A DNA stretch of 64,000 nucleotides from Pseudomonadales bacterium (lineage in GTDB: Bacteria; Pseudomonadota; Gammaproteobacteria; Pseudomonadales; Azotimanducaceae): the NCBI GenBank assembly GCA_029251375.1, contig JAQXDL010000008.1:35019-99018 (forward strand). Direction: 5' to 3'. The notes under the pieces were generated by a model, which saw only the letters and a program-made list of their open reading frames with translations, was not told the origin of the DNA and searched no databases. This document shows, piece after piece, positions 55,623-64,000 of this stretch (position 1 is its first letter; each line of letters starts with the position of its first letter). The position numbers were made by a program, and so were the translations under genes.

Positions 55623-57407
55623 ATGAAAGTACTACTTCGATTGATGCCCTATATCAGAGCCCATATCTGGGCTTTTAGTTTCGGAATCTCCGGATTACTT
55701 GTCGCTCGGATTTTTGAAGCCATGATTCCCATGTACATAAAAATGGGAATCGACAGTTTAACGGAAGGTAAAGCTGGCTTCGACTTCACGTCCACCGTGA
55801 CTCAACAAGCGCTGTTCTACCCTGCCATAGCAATCGTCATTTGTGTCATTTTACAGATGCTGGTCACTATCGTGAGCCGCATACTGGTTCGAAGAATTGG
55901 CATGTATGCTGCGTTCGATCTACGAAACAGAATCTATCATCATCTACAACTTCAGGGCCCGGGCTTTTTTCAGCAATACAGCATCGGTGACTTGATGGCA
56001 CGGGCGATCAACGACATCTCCCTCGTTCGGCAAGTCATCGCCGGTTCGACCCGAATGACCAGCGTGCTCATCTTCACCGCTGTCGTGGGTTTAGGGTTTA
56101 TGTTTTCTTTATCCTTGCAACTGACACTTGCTGTACTCTTACCTCTGCCGATCATTAGCATTGTTGCCTACCGGTACTCAAAGAAAATCTACGATCAGTC
56201 GCACCTCGTTCAGGAGGGCTTCTCTGACCTATCAACCTTTGTTCAAGAGAACCTAAATGGTATTCGCACCGTTCAAGCAATGGCGCAGGAAAACGAAGAG
56301 GTGGAGCGATTCGCGGATGTAAATCAACAGTTTGCTGATCGTAACCTCGAACTATTCGTAACGACCTCCATGCTGAGCGCACTGATGCCAACACTGGCCG
56401 CTGCAGCGACAATCATCATCATAGGCTACGGTGCAACACTGGTTAGTGCTGGTGACATTACGTTAGGTACCTTTGTCGCCTTTTTTTCCTATCTCGGACT
56501 TTTACTTTGGCCAGTCAGAGAAATTGGCCCTCTTGTGACACAGTGGCAAAGGGGCGCATCTGGCACCGCGAGACTATTCGAGATACTCGATCATAAACCT
56601 GAAATCAGTAACCATCCGGCCACTGATTTCCCCAAACTAACCGGCCGCGTTGAGGTTAAAGACCTTAGCTATAGATTCGAAAATAAAGACAAATTTGCGC
56701 TTAAAGATATCAATTTCACGGTGGAGCCTGGTGAGACTATCGCTATATTAGGTCGAGTGGGCTCGGGAAAATCAACGCTGCTAAGACTTTTTGTAAGATT
56801 ACTGGAACCAACCAACGGTCAAATTTTATTGGACAACCACCCTATTGATGGCTTTCCTCTCGATAAACTACGCGATCAAGTTTGCTTGGTATTACAGGAC
56901 CCATTTTTGTTTGCAGACAGTCTTGGCGACAACATCGCATATGACAACACTGACCGTGAGTCTGACGAAATTTGGAAGTCAGCTGATGCCGCTGCCCTTA
57001 GAGATACCATCGAAGATTTTCCTGAAGGGTTGAAAACGATCCTTGGCGAAAGAGGTGTCACTCTCTCAGGTGGCCAGAAACAGAGAACAGCGTTGGCCCG
57101 CGGCTTAGTTCGCATGTCACCGCTGCTGATCTTGGACGATTGCTTCTCAGCTGTCGACACACAGACAGAAGAACATATATTGTCTGGCCTAAAACGTGTT
57201 CGGCAAAATCTAACCACCATGCTTGTATCTCATCGCGTTTCGACAGCGCGACATGCAGACAGAATTATTGTCCTAAGCGAGGGCGAGATGGTCGAAATGG
57301 GCAGTCATACAGAGTTGCTTGAAAAAGGCGGCTTTTACGCGGATTTGGAAAAGGCACAAAGCAACACCAGTCGTTTGTTAGAAGATTTGGAGACGTCTGA
57401 TGAGTGA
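55623..57407 (+). CDS. mdlA: ABC exporter, MdlA-like half transporter (degenerate catalytic site)
   Basis: A 594-residue half-transporter: six transmembrane helices (about 15-300) and a C-terminal ATPase. Walker A GRVGSGKST, Q-loop LQDPFLFADSLGDN, signature LSGGQKQR and H-loop SHRVS are all present. The Walker B catalytic Glu is Asp (ILDDCFSAVD). In heterodimeric exporters this is the sign of a degenerate, poorly hydrolysing ATP site. The gene overlaps the next half by eight bases, so they form one unit. The substrate is unknown; relatives export drugs or lipids. Confidence 0.9.
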   Translation: MKVLLRLMPYIRAHIWAFSFGISGLLVARIFEAMIPMYIKMGIDSLTEGKAGFDFTSTVTQQALFYPAIAIVICVILQMLVTIVSRILVRRIGMYAAFDLRNRIYHHLQLQGPGFFQQYSIGDLMARAINDISLVRQVIAGSTRMTSVLIFTAVVGLGFMFSLSLQLTLAVLLPLPIISIVAYRYSKKIYDQSHLVQEGFSDLSTFVQENLNGIRTVQAMAQENEEVERFADVNQQFADRNLELFVTTSMLSALMPTLAAAATIIIIGYGATLVSAGDITLGTFVAFFSYLGLLLWPVREIGPLVTQWQRGASGTARLFEILDHKPEISNHPATDFPKLTGRVEVKDLSYRFENKDKFALKDINFTVEPGETIAILGRVGSGKSTLLRLFVRLLEPTNGQILLDNHPIDGFPLDKLRDQVCLVLQDPFLFADSLGDNIAYDNTDRESDEIWKSADAAALRDTIEDFPEGLKTILGERGVTLSGGQKQRTALARGLVRMSPLLILDDCFSAVDTQTEEHILSGLKRVRQNLTTMLVSHRVSTARHADRIIVLSEGEMVEMGSHTELLEKGGFYADLEKAQSNTSRLLEDLETSDE

Positions 57408-59325
57408 AGCCCAGCTCGAGCCTAATAAAGATAACAATGAAAAGAGCCAAAACGAGCCTAATAACGCAAAGCTTGATCATTCCATTTTCGATGCTGACAT
57501 ACATGGCCAGTCAGCCAATATGGTTTATCTTGCACGGATCTTTAGCTGGCTAAGTCCGCATAAGAAACTCGCAACCGTGAGTGTGCTACTCGTCGTTACC
57601 GCATCTTTTATTGCCGTCTTGTTACCCGTACTAATTAGCCGCGTCGTCGTCGACAACATCATTATCGGCGAAGCTGACCTGCTCATGCCAGACTTTGGTT
57701 TGAACACCTTAATGACCTGGTTAGCAACAATTACTGGTCTCGACCCAATCATCGCCGCATGCATCCTGTATGGTCTACTCACGCTGTTATGTCACAGCTT
57801 TTATCATCTACATCGCGTTACTTTTGCAAAAGCGATTCTGCACTCGTTACGTGACATGAGATTAGATCTGTTTCGACATATGGAATATCGCCCCTCGTCC
57901 TTCTATGACAAAGTGGCGGTCGGTCGTGTGATGACGAGAATAACCAATGATGTGCAGGCGTTATTTGAACTTCTAATGGGCTTAGGCATGCTCGTTGGTG
58001 AATTCGTACCGTTTTTTATCGCGCTGTTCATTATGTTTGCTATCGACGTGAAACTCACGATGTACCTGCTGATCGCAATTCCAATTTTTGCCTTCATCAC
58101 CTATTTTTTCCGCATGGCAACCCGGCGAGTTTACCGGATGATTCGTAATACGGTCTCGCAGCTAAACCAAAATCTTCAAGAAAATCTAAGTGGCATGCAG
58201 GTCGTGCAACTTAGTAATCGGGAAAGAAAAAACCTATCGGTCTACCGCGTTATCAATCAGAAGAACCAAAAACATGAGATAGAAGCCATCTATCTGGAAA
58301 CAGGGTACGGCGCATTCATGGACAATATGGTCAACATGGCACTTGCGGTCATTCTCTGGTTTGGTGGTGGCGCAGTCATCCAAGACGCTATCTCACTTGG
58401 TAGCGTTATTCTCTTCACTCAATTTGTTGATATGTTTATTCGCCCGATTCGCGTTTTAGGCATGCAATACAACGTTCTTTTTAGAGCGATGGCGAGCGCG
58501 GAAAGAATCTTCCAGGCACTTGATTGGCACGAACAGGTAAGAGAGCCGGTAAAACCTGCCAAGCTGCCTGAACGTATTGCTGGGAAACTAGAGTTCAGAC
58601 ACTTGAGTTTCGGCTATGAAGAGCAAGATGTCCTTCACGATGTGTCGTTTACTATTAATCCGGGTGAAAAACTCGCGGTTGTCGGACCAACTGGGTCAGG
58701 TAAGAGCACTTTGATACGCCTGCTTGGACGTTTTTACGACTTCGACAACGGTACGATTTTCCTTGATGACAACGACCTTAATAGCATACCGTCGAGTGAA
58801 GTCCGAAAACGCATTGGTGTGGTACTACAGGACTTCCATATATTCTCAGGCTCCATCCTCGATAACATTATGTTAGGCAATCCAAGTATCACACGCGAAA
58901 AAGCCATAGATGCTGCCCGCCTCGTCAATGCCGACAAATTCATTGAAGCGCTGCCCAAAGGTTACGACACGCTGCTGGTCGAGCGCGGACAAAACCTTTC
59001 ACAAGGTGAACGTCAACTACTGGCATTCGCGCGTGTTCTGGCCGCTGACCCCGAAATACTTATCCTTGATGAGGCCACTGCAAGTATCGACACAGAAACA
59101 GAACAAGTCATCCAACAAGCACTGAAGCAGATCATGCAAGACAGAACTTCGATCCTTATCGCCCACCGGCTACAGACGATCGCAGAAGCCGATCGTGTCT
59201 TGGTACTAAAAAATGGCCGTGTCAAAGAACTCGGGACGCATGAAGAGTTAATGGCGCATAGGGGTGTCTACTACACGTTGAATCAACTGCAGTTCCAAGA
59301 TATCTCTATCAATCCTGCAGAGTAA
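57400..59325 (+). CDS. mdlB: ABC exporter, MdlB-like half transporter (catalytically competent)
   Basis: A 641-residue half-transporter with six helices and an ATPase domain. Walker A GPTGSGKST, Q-loop LQDFHIFSGSILDN, Walker B with Glu (ILDEATASID) and H-loop AHRLQT are consensus. Its signature is LSQGE instead of LSGGQ. Thus this subunit supplies the active Walker B and the non-consensus signature of the degenerate site. GGAG precedes the ATG, inside the mdlA end. Together the two genes make a heterodimeric exporter. Confidence 0.92.
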   Translation: MSEAQLEPNKDNNEKSQNEPNNAKLDHSIFDADIHGQSANMVYLARIFSWLSPHKKLATVSVLLVVTASFIAVLLPVLISRVVVDNIIIGEADLLMPDFGLNTLMTWLATITGLDPIIAACILYGLLTLLCHSFYHLHRVTFAKAILHSLRDMRLDLFRHMEYRPSSFYDKVAVGRVMTRITNDVQALFELLMGLGMLVGEFVPFFIALFIMFAIDVKLTMYLLIAIPIFAFITYFFRMATRRVYRMIRNTVSQLNQNLQENLSGMQVVQLSNRERKNLSVYRVINQKNQKHEIEAIYLETGYGAFMDNMVNMALAVILWFGGGAVIQDAISLGSVILFTQFVDMFIRPIRVLGMQYNVLFRAMASAERIFQALDWHEQVREPVKPAKLPERIAGKLEFRHLSFGYEEQDVLHDVSFTINPGEKLAVVGPTGSGKSTLIRLLGRFYDFDNGTIFLDDNDLNSIPSSEVRKRIGVVLQDFHIFSGSILDNIMLGNPSITREKAIDAARLVNADKFIEALPKGYDTLLVERGQNLSQGERQLLAFARVLAADPEILILDEATASIDTETEQVIQQALKQIMQDRTSILIAHRLQTIAEADRVLVLKNGRVKELGTHEELMAHRGVYYTLNQLQFQDISINPAE

Positions 59326-59435
59326 AATGGCCGCACCAATGAATTAGCTAAGATGAGTTACGCATCAAACTAAAACTTATCGATTGATAGCGAAGCATAG
59401 CCTACCCGGCAAAAAAACGACAAAACCTAAATATA

Positions 59436-59463
59436 TTGATACTCTTTCAACGACGAATATTTT
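59436..59463 (+). promoter_or_regulatory. Possible promoter for the SDR gene
   Basis: TTGATA at 59436-59441, a 16-base spacer and TATTTT at 59458-59463. This is a moderate match to sigma-70 boxes, about 100 bases before the SDR start. Not tested. Confidence 0.3.
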
Positions 59464-59561
59464 AAAGCACGGCCTTTACGTAGGAACTTAATTGGTAACG
59501 CGCACTCAAAAAATGACAACTAATAAAAGAAAAGCAAAAACAAAATGGTAGGGGAATTCAT

Positions 59562-60452
59562 ATGAAAGAGTTTGAAGGAAAAGTTGTCGCCATTACCGGC
59601 GCTGGTGGCGGGTTGGGTAAGGCTCATGCACTAGAATTTGCCCGTCGAGGCGCCCATGTGGTCGTGAACGATTTAGGCGGATCGGTCGAGGGCGTCGGTA
59701 ATAGTGATAGTGCAGATCAGGTTGTCGACGAGATCAAAGCTGCAGGCGGCATGGCTATCGCAAACAAAGCTTCGGTTTCAGATCGGGCTGGTGCGAAGAG
59801 TATCATCGATGATGCTGTTAGCGAGTTTGGAACGATCGACATTCTTGTTAACAACGCTGGAATCTTACGAGATAAGTCTTTCAAAAATATGAGCCTTGAT
59901 GAATGGGATCTCGTTATGAATGTACACATAAACGGCACAGCCTATGTCACACATGCAGCTTGGCCAATCATGTATGAAAAAAACTATGGCCGCATTATTT
60001 GCACCGCTTCAGGCTCTGGCGTATGGGGCAACTTTGGTCAGGCAAACTACGGCGCGGCAAAAATGGCAATGGTGGGCTTAATGAACGTACTGGCGCTAGA
60101 GGGTCGATCGCACAATATTCGTATAAATTGTCTAGCGCCCGCCGCCGCTACGCGAATGACCGCATCCATTCCTGGACGAGATCCTATTGATGTTAATAAC
60201 CCACCAGCTGAAAGAGCACCTTCGTTAGTGACACCGGCAGTGATCTATATGGCGAGTGAAGATGCCCCCACGGGTAAAGTCATTCAGGCCGCTGCAGGTA
60301 ATTTTTCTTCCGCGTCCATGTTCAGCAATGATGGCGTCCGATTGGGTTTAGATGCCTCCTACGAAACCTTTTTAGATAATGCTGACACGATTATCGATAT
60401 GAGTCAGGCAAAAGAAGGTAGCGCACATAGGCGTCGCAAAAAGAAGGAATAG
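59562..60452 (+). CDS. Short-chain dehydrogenase, 3-hydroxyacyl-CoA dehydrogenase (MFE-2-like)
   Basis: A 296-residue SDR close to the dehydrogenase part of peroxisomal-type multifunctional enzyme 2. NAD-binding ITGAGGGLGKAHALEFARRG near 11-30, the insert VVNDLGGSVEG near 34-44, NNAGILRDKSF near 95-105, the catalytic YGAAK (Tyr and Lys near 165-169) and SGSGVWGNFG. MFE-2 proteins oxidise (3R)-hydroxyacyl-CoA. The C-terminus ends in a basic tail HRRRKKKE. AGGGGAA precedes the ATG. A helical-repeat protein follows six bases later. Confidence 0.88.
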   Translation: MKEFEGKVVAITGAGGGLGKAHALEFARRGAHVVVNDLGGSVEGVGNSDSADQVVDEIKAAGGMAIANKASVSDRAGAKSIIDDAVSEFGTIDILVNNAGILRDKSFKNMSLDEWDLVMNVHINGTAYVTHAAWPIMYEKNYGRIICTASGSGVWGNFGQANYGAAKMAMVGLMNVLALEGRSHNIRINCLAPAAATRMTASIPGRDPIDVNNPPAERAPSLVTPAVIYMASEDAPTGKVIQAAAGNFSSASMFSNDGVRLGLDASYETFLDNADTIIDMSQAKEGSAHRRRKKKE

Positions 60453-60457
60453 TTACA

Positions 60458-62260
60458 TTGGGCGTTAGACGTTTTATCATCGCTTTGTCATTAATAGTAT
60501 TTGGCATAGTACTGGGATGGTGGTTCAACAACACATTTACTGTTACCTCGCCGGCAACAGAAAACATAAGTTTAAGAGTATTCAGCGGCAAGGACGGTTC
60601 ATTAACGCAAGTACTACATCCGTCTATCGATATGGGACTATCCGAACAAGCTGATTCAGTTCGATTTACGTTCGATGATATTAATCAGCAAGAAACTGTT
60701 TTTGCCCAACTACTGGTTACCTACGAAGTTGCAGCTAGTGCCAATCAGTCGACATTGGAGGCATATCTAAACACTGCGATTGCCTCCCGCGACCCGTTGT
60801 TCAATTACAACGTTGCTAGCATCTTAATTGAGCGCTATACATCGATCGATCCACAGGCCGCCTTGGCGTTTATCACGAATGATGCGCGTTTTGGTCGTCT
60901 CGCATTTGTCGCACACATTCTGACAAGCTGGATTCGACAAGATCCGGAAGCCGCTTTAGATTATTTTGCAAGCATCACCGACCAGCAACTGCGTAATCAA
61001 GTTGGCTTAAGGCTTTTACAAGATCCGCTGGTCATCTCTGCCGGCTGGGAGGCTGAAATTGCGGCAATCCTAGGACCCTCGGCTAACAACATTGTTGAGA
61101 TGGCCCGCCTTGACCGGCTGGATCCAGAGTTTGCTTTTGAAGATGCTTTGAACGGTTACAGCTCAACCAGGATGTTAAATCTCCGTAGCACAACGATACG
61201 CTGGGTAAGGCATGATGCTACTCGGGCTCTTGAACGCCTGCTAATGATCAATAACATCAACGAAAAACAACAGTTGCTCTACATCGCGCTTGCTGAGTAC
61301 GCTAAAACATCAGCAAGTGCAGCGTTGGCGTTTGTCCAACAGTATCAACCTGACAACAGAGACCTCGAGCAGCAAATGTTATTAGCAATGGCCACTCAAG
61401 ATTTCCAAGCAAGCCTGCCTTTGTTGACCGAGTACGAACAACGCACGGGCCGAAGCATTGTCCCACTCATGATTTCACAATGGGCTAGTCAAGATCCTGA
61501 ATCTGCGGTTGCTTACAGCGAAACATTACCAGAGGAACAAAAGCGCGAAGCCTACAACTACCTCATAGGCCCTTACTTCGCCTCTGAGCCTGACAAAGCG
61601 GCTGCCTGGGTTTTGGCTTTAGGTACAGAATACGAAGCCTTGCAGGAAAATGCGATGGATCTGCTGGCGCAACACCCCCAGGCGGAGACCTACATTACTC
61701 AGTTGACGAGCCCTGCTTTGAAACAGCAGTTGGTGAAAAATATTAGCGCAGCCAAGGCAGAGCTAAACCCTGAGGAAGCACTGCGTTGGATAGGCCAGTA
61801 TGACAACGAGCCGTTCTACAGTACCTCGGTACAACACATATTCAATCGATGGGCCCATCGGGATCCGGCTGATGCGGCTGATGCTTTAGGCGACCTTGAT
61901 ATTGATTATAACGCAGGCTACGCAGACGCCATCGTCTCGAATATCGGCAATCGATGGATGAATTCCTCTCCACGGGACGCGATCGATTGGTTGGTTTCAC
62001 TGCCCGACGGCAATGCAAAACAAACAGCAATAGCCAGCCTTGTGACGCGGGTCGGCCGAGATGAAGCAGATGTTGCATTTAGTCTCATCAGTGAAATTCT
62101 CGATGACACACGTAAACAGGAAGCATCTTTAAATCTGGCGATTCGCTGGGCCTATAAAAACCCAAACGATATGGAGCAGATTATTATCGATCTGGGTCTA
62201 AGTGAATCCAAATCAAACCAGCTTCGAGACTTCCTTCGAAACAACAGTCATCAGCTGTAG
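60458..62260 (+). CDS. Membrane-anchored protein with about nine Asp-Pro/Ala helical repeats, unknown
   Basis: A 600-residue protein beginning TTG, with AAGAAGGAA upstream and no closer ATG. It has one N-terminal membrane helix (about 6-24) and then a long helical region. A motif recurs: DPQAALAFI, DPEAALDYF, DATRALERL, SASAALAFV, DPESAVAYS, EPDKAAAWV, NPEEALRWI, DPADAADAL and SPRDAIDWL, spaced by roughly 30-60 residues. Such [DES]P-xx-A repeats suggest an alpha-solenoid. It is translationally close to the SDR. I cannot name a family or function. Confidence 0.6.
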   Translation: MGVRRFIIALSLIVFGIVLGWWFNNTFTVTSPATENISLRVFSGKDGSLTQVLHPSIDMGLSEQADSVRFTFDDINQQETVFAQLLVTYEVAASANQSTLEAYLNTAIASRDPLFNYNVASILIERYTSIDPQAALAFITNDARFGRLAFVAHILTSWIRQDPEAALDYFASITDQQLRNQVGLRLLQDPLVISAGWEAEIAAILGPSANNIVEMARLDRLDPEFAFEDALNGYSSTRMLNLRSTTIRWVRHDATRALERLLMINNINEKQQLLYIALAEYAKTSASAALAFVQQYQPDNRDLEQQMLLAMATQDFQASLPLLTEYEQRTGRSIVPLMISQWASQDPESAVAYSETLPEEQKREAYNYLIGPYFASEPDKAAAWVLALGTEYEALQENAMDLLAQHPQAETYITQLTSPALKQQLVKNISAAKAELNPEEALRWIGQYDNEPFYSTSVQHIFNRWAHRDPADAADALGDLDIDYNAGYADAIVSNIGNRWMNSSPRDAIDWLVSLPDGNAKQTAIASLVTRVGRDEADVAFSLISEILDDTRKQEASLNLAIRWAYKNPNDMEQIIIDLGLSESKSNQLRDFLRNNSHQL

Positions 62261-62295
62261 CGTTCGTTTACAACTCCGTGACACCTGCGGTTTAA

Positions 62296-62850
62296 CTAAG
62301 AATTTGTCTCTTTCTTTGGAATCGACAATGCTTCTAGGTTTTTTGCCATATCTTCTGCTGACGTCGACGGCCTTACGTTTCGATCAATTTTTACAATGCG
62401 CCCCTGCGCGTTTATGTAGAATGTGTGTCTGACCGCGTAACCCCGCGGGCTTAGAACACCATATGCCTTCGCAACACTTTTTTCAGGGTCGCTCAACAAC
62501 GGAAAGTCAGCCTTTTGTTGCTTCGCAAAACCCTTATTTTTTGCAAGGGGGTCAACACTCGCCATAAAATAATGCATGTTAAACGGCTTCAATAGATGAC
62601 CATTTTCTGCCAGAGACTTACATTCAATCGTGCAACCACTCGTGTATGCCTTAGGGAACCAAGCGAGCACAACCGCGCCTTCAAACAAATACTCTTGCAG
62701 ATGGTGCGTTTTGCCATCAGTCCCCTGTAGCTTAAAATCTGGCGCGACGTCTCCAACCTCAAGCGCTAAAACCCTGTAAGATCCAAAGCTAAGCATCAAC
62801 CCCATTAACGCTAATGCAAGCGGTGAACGCAGCCGTTTAATTTTGCTGAC
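62296..62850 (-). CDS. Exported Bcp/AhpC-type peroxiredoxin
   Basis: A thiol peroxidase. The best start is uncertain: GTG at 62850 gives about 184 residues with a signal-like helix (LALALMGLMLSFG) before LEVGDVAPDF; the open frame extends to 62973 but its extra part overlaps the promoter side of the opposite gene. The active site has KAYTSGCTIECKSLAEN, with the peroxidatic Cys followed four residues later by another Cys, as in Bcp/PrxQ atypical two-Cys enzymes. Export would make it a periplasmic peroxide scavenger. Confidence 0.8.
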   Translation of the reverse strand, partial: VSKIKRLRSPLALALMGLMLSFGSYRVLALEVGDVAPDFKLQGTDGKTHHLQEYLFEGAVVLAWFPKAYTSGCTIECKSLAENGHLLKPFNMHYFMASVDPLAKNKGFAKQQKADFPLLSDPEKSVAKAYGVLSPRGYAVRHTFYINAQGRIVKIDRNVRPSTSAEDMAKNLEALSIPKKETNS

Positions 62851-63032
62851 ACGCAGTCTCGTGCCTCTGGATATTGACGCACTGATACTTGTAAGAATAC
62901 TTGCCACGGTTGTGTCTCCGAATTTCGTCAAAAGGGTTACACTAATTAAAGCCCATCGCTGCAATTTATTCACTTACGAATACGTTCGACTTCAATCGCT
63001 ACGTTTATCTACGGTTTTAAAATGGTTACGAC

Positions 63033-63686
63033 ATGCTGGATTCAAGATTAAGGCCCATCATTGACCCTTACCTAACGATGATCGCTCGCCAAATCGTAAG
63101 ACTCGGATGGCAAGCAAATACCCTGACGGTGAGCGGCTTTGTTATCGGCATGTTATCTGTGCCGCTGATCGCCCTGCATTTCTATGAACTTGCAGCCGTA
63201 TGCGTTGTGTTGAATAGATTGTTTGACGGACTGGACGGCACGGTTGCCCGCTCGTCTGAGCCAACTGAGGTTGGCGGATACCTTGATATCGTCTTGGACT
63301 TCATTTTTTACTCGGCAGTCGTATTCAGTTTTGCACTGGCACAGCCTGAAAATGCGGTTTATGCGGCATTTTTAATCTTTGCTTTTATAGGCACGGGCAC
63401 GACATTTCTTGCTTTCGCGATCTTTGCAGAGAAGCATTCTCTGACCACCTCAGCGCAGGGGTCAAAATCAATCTACTATCTGTCAGGTATTATCGAAGGA
63501 ACAGAAACCTTCTTAACCTTAATAGCGATGTGTCTAATGCCCAACTACTTCTGGATCATCGCGTTATGTATCGGATCGCTTTGTTGGGTTTCCGCCCTTT
63601 CTCGGCTGGTTCAGAGTATTAACATATTAAAAGGATACTCACGAAAGCACATTAAAGAGCACCATCCACGCAAAGATGCCGAGTAG
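63033..63686 (+). CDS. CDP-alcohol phosphatidyltransferase family protein
   Basis: A 217-residue membrane protein with about six helices. The diagnostic catalytic motif is present as LFDGLDGTVARSSEPTEVGG followed by YLDIVLDF (pattern DGxxAR-x8-G-x3-D-x3-D) near residues 65-92. These enzymes displace CMP from a CDP-alcohol to make phospholipid or related polar lipids. The alcohol cannot be set by sequence. It diverges from the peroxiredoxin gene. Confidence 0.87.
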   Translation: MLDSRLRPIIDPYLTMIARQIVRLGWQANTLTVSGFVIGMLSVPLIALHFYELAAVCVVLNRLFDGLDGTVARSSEPTEVGGYLDIVLDFIFYSAVVFSFALAQPENAVYAAFLIFAFIGTGTTFLAFAIFAEKHSLTTSAQGSKSIYYLSGIIEGTETFLTLIAMCLMPNYFWIIALCIGSLCWVSALSRLVQSINILKGYSRKHIKEHHPRKDAE

Positions 63687-64000
63687 AGCGTCCGAGAACT
63701 GCTCTCTGTGCTGTAACGCCAGTTGGATAAGCTGTTTTAGTAACCAGCATAATAAAAGGCGCTTGGGTTGGCCTTGAGTAGACCTTTAGTAGACCTTGAG
63801 TAGACCTTTAGTAGTTCACCCTTAAGACTTGTAAGACAGGCGAAGTTAAGCGGTCCGTAGGTATTTTTAGGGTAAAAAATGTATTTCCCAAACGATTGAA
63901 TGTCGTGCACGTCGTTTCGGGCGAAGAGAGAACTCTCCCCACGGAACGTGCCAGACCATTACCCACAGCATTCATAGAAGAGATGAAATTTGATATTCGT
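63687..64000. other. 314-base terminal gap, mostly without features
   Basis: After the CDP-alcohol gene I see one tandem repeat (listed separately) and no gene, tRNA or clear terminator to the window end. Confidence 0.4.
63772..63814. repeat. Four tandem 11-base units in alternating pairs
   Basis: CCTTGAGTAGA and CCTTTAGTAGA alternate twice (63772-63814), giving two 22-base tandem copies. The single G/T difference alternates regularly, implying duplication of a 22-base unit. Confidence 0.85.

Noticed and set aside
62851..62973. N-terminal extension of the peroxiredoxin.
   Set aside because: The extra 41 residues have no family similarity and lie in the promoter region of the divergent gene; the downstream GTG yields a plausible export signal.
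1..64000. tRNA, rRNA or CRISPR array.
   Set aside because: No cloverleaf-like sequence with matching GGTTCGAATCC-type arm was found in gaps, no rRNA blocks, and the tandem repeats are contiguous without unique spacers.

Overview
The window looks like chromosomal DNA of a heterotrophic, probably marine, gammaproteobacterium. Supporting content: a complete pqiABC set, an MdlAB-type ABC exporter, a DUF3012 lipoprotein, PdxA, FxsA, three MATE exporters, an IlvY-like LysR regulator, and many acyl-CoA enzymes (three acyl-CoA dehydrogenases, three enoyl-CoA hydratases, one MFE-type short-chain dehydrogenase). I assign this from gene families by eye; no composition or phylogeny was computed. I found no rRNA, convincing tRNA, insertion sequence, prophage or CRISPR array.

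Layout. 1-5.6 kb (minus): overlapping operon pqiA-pqiB-pqiC-LolA-like-MMPL exporter, an envelope lipid-transport cluster whose last gene leaves the window. 5.7-11.1 kb: CinA-like amidase, enoyl-CoA hydratase, exported amidohydrolase, small lipoprotein, GNAT, Tat-type M19 dipeptidase. 11.2-16.3 kb: MATE, then (minus) an MFS transporter overlapping a GrdB-family gene split by an in-frame UGA, read here as a selenoprotein, then a serine hydrolase. 16.4-23.2 kb: AraC regulator, TerB-like/VOC pair, exported methyltransferase, SerA, GNAT, and two decayed-looking stretches. 23.3-28.4 kb (plus): LolA-like protein, two FtsX permeases, ATPase, beta-barrel. 28.4-35.7 kb: 804-residue zinc-ribbon membrane protein, enoyl-CoA hydratase, VOC, FMN-barrel-like protein, LysR, MetX-family acyltransferase. 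35.7-36.0 kb: long perfect hairpin and two terminators, perhaps a small RNA. 36-41.5 kb (minus): paired acyl-CoA dehydrogenases, DUF72, PdxA, alpha/beta hydrolase. 41.5-50.6 kb: MATE; overlapping minus operon hydrolase-hydratase-MoxR ATPase-VWA protein; FxsA and a 2OG-Fe(II) oxygenase. 50.7-64 kb: MATE, plug-less receptor barrel, acyl-CoA dehydrogenase, heterodimeric ABC exporter, SDR with a repeat protein, peroxiredoxin, CDP-alcohol phosphatidyltransferase.

Themes. Two independent LolA-like systems, one tied to an RND/MMPL pump and Pqi, the other to a LolCDE/MacB-type ABC transporter and a beta-barrel, suggest investment in moving lipids or lipoproteins across the envelope. The acyl-CoA genes suggest degradation of fatty-acid or sterol-like side chains. 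The strongest single observation is the UGA-containing GrdB-like gene (minus strand, 13783 to 12896) with a perfect stem-loop just after the UGA.
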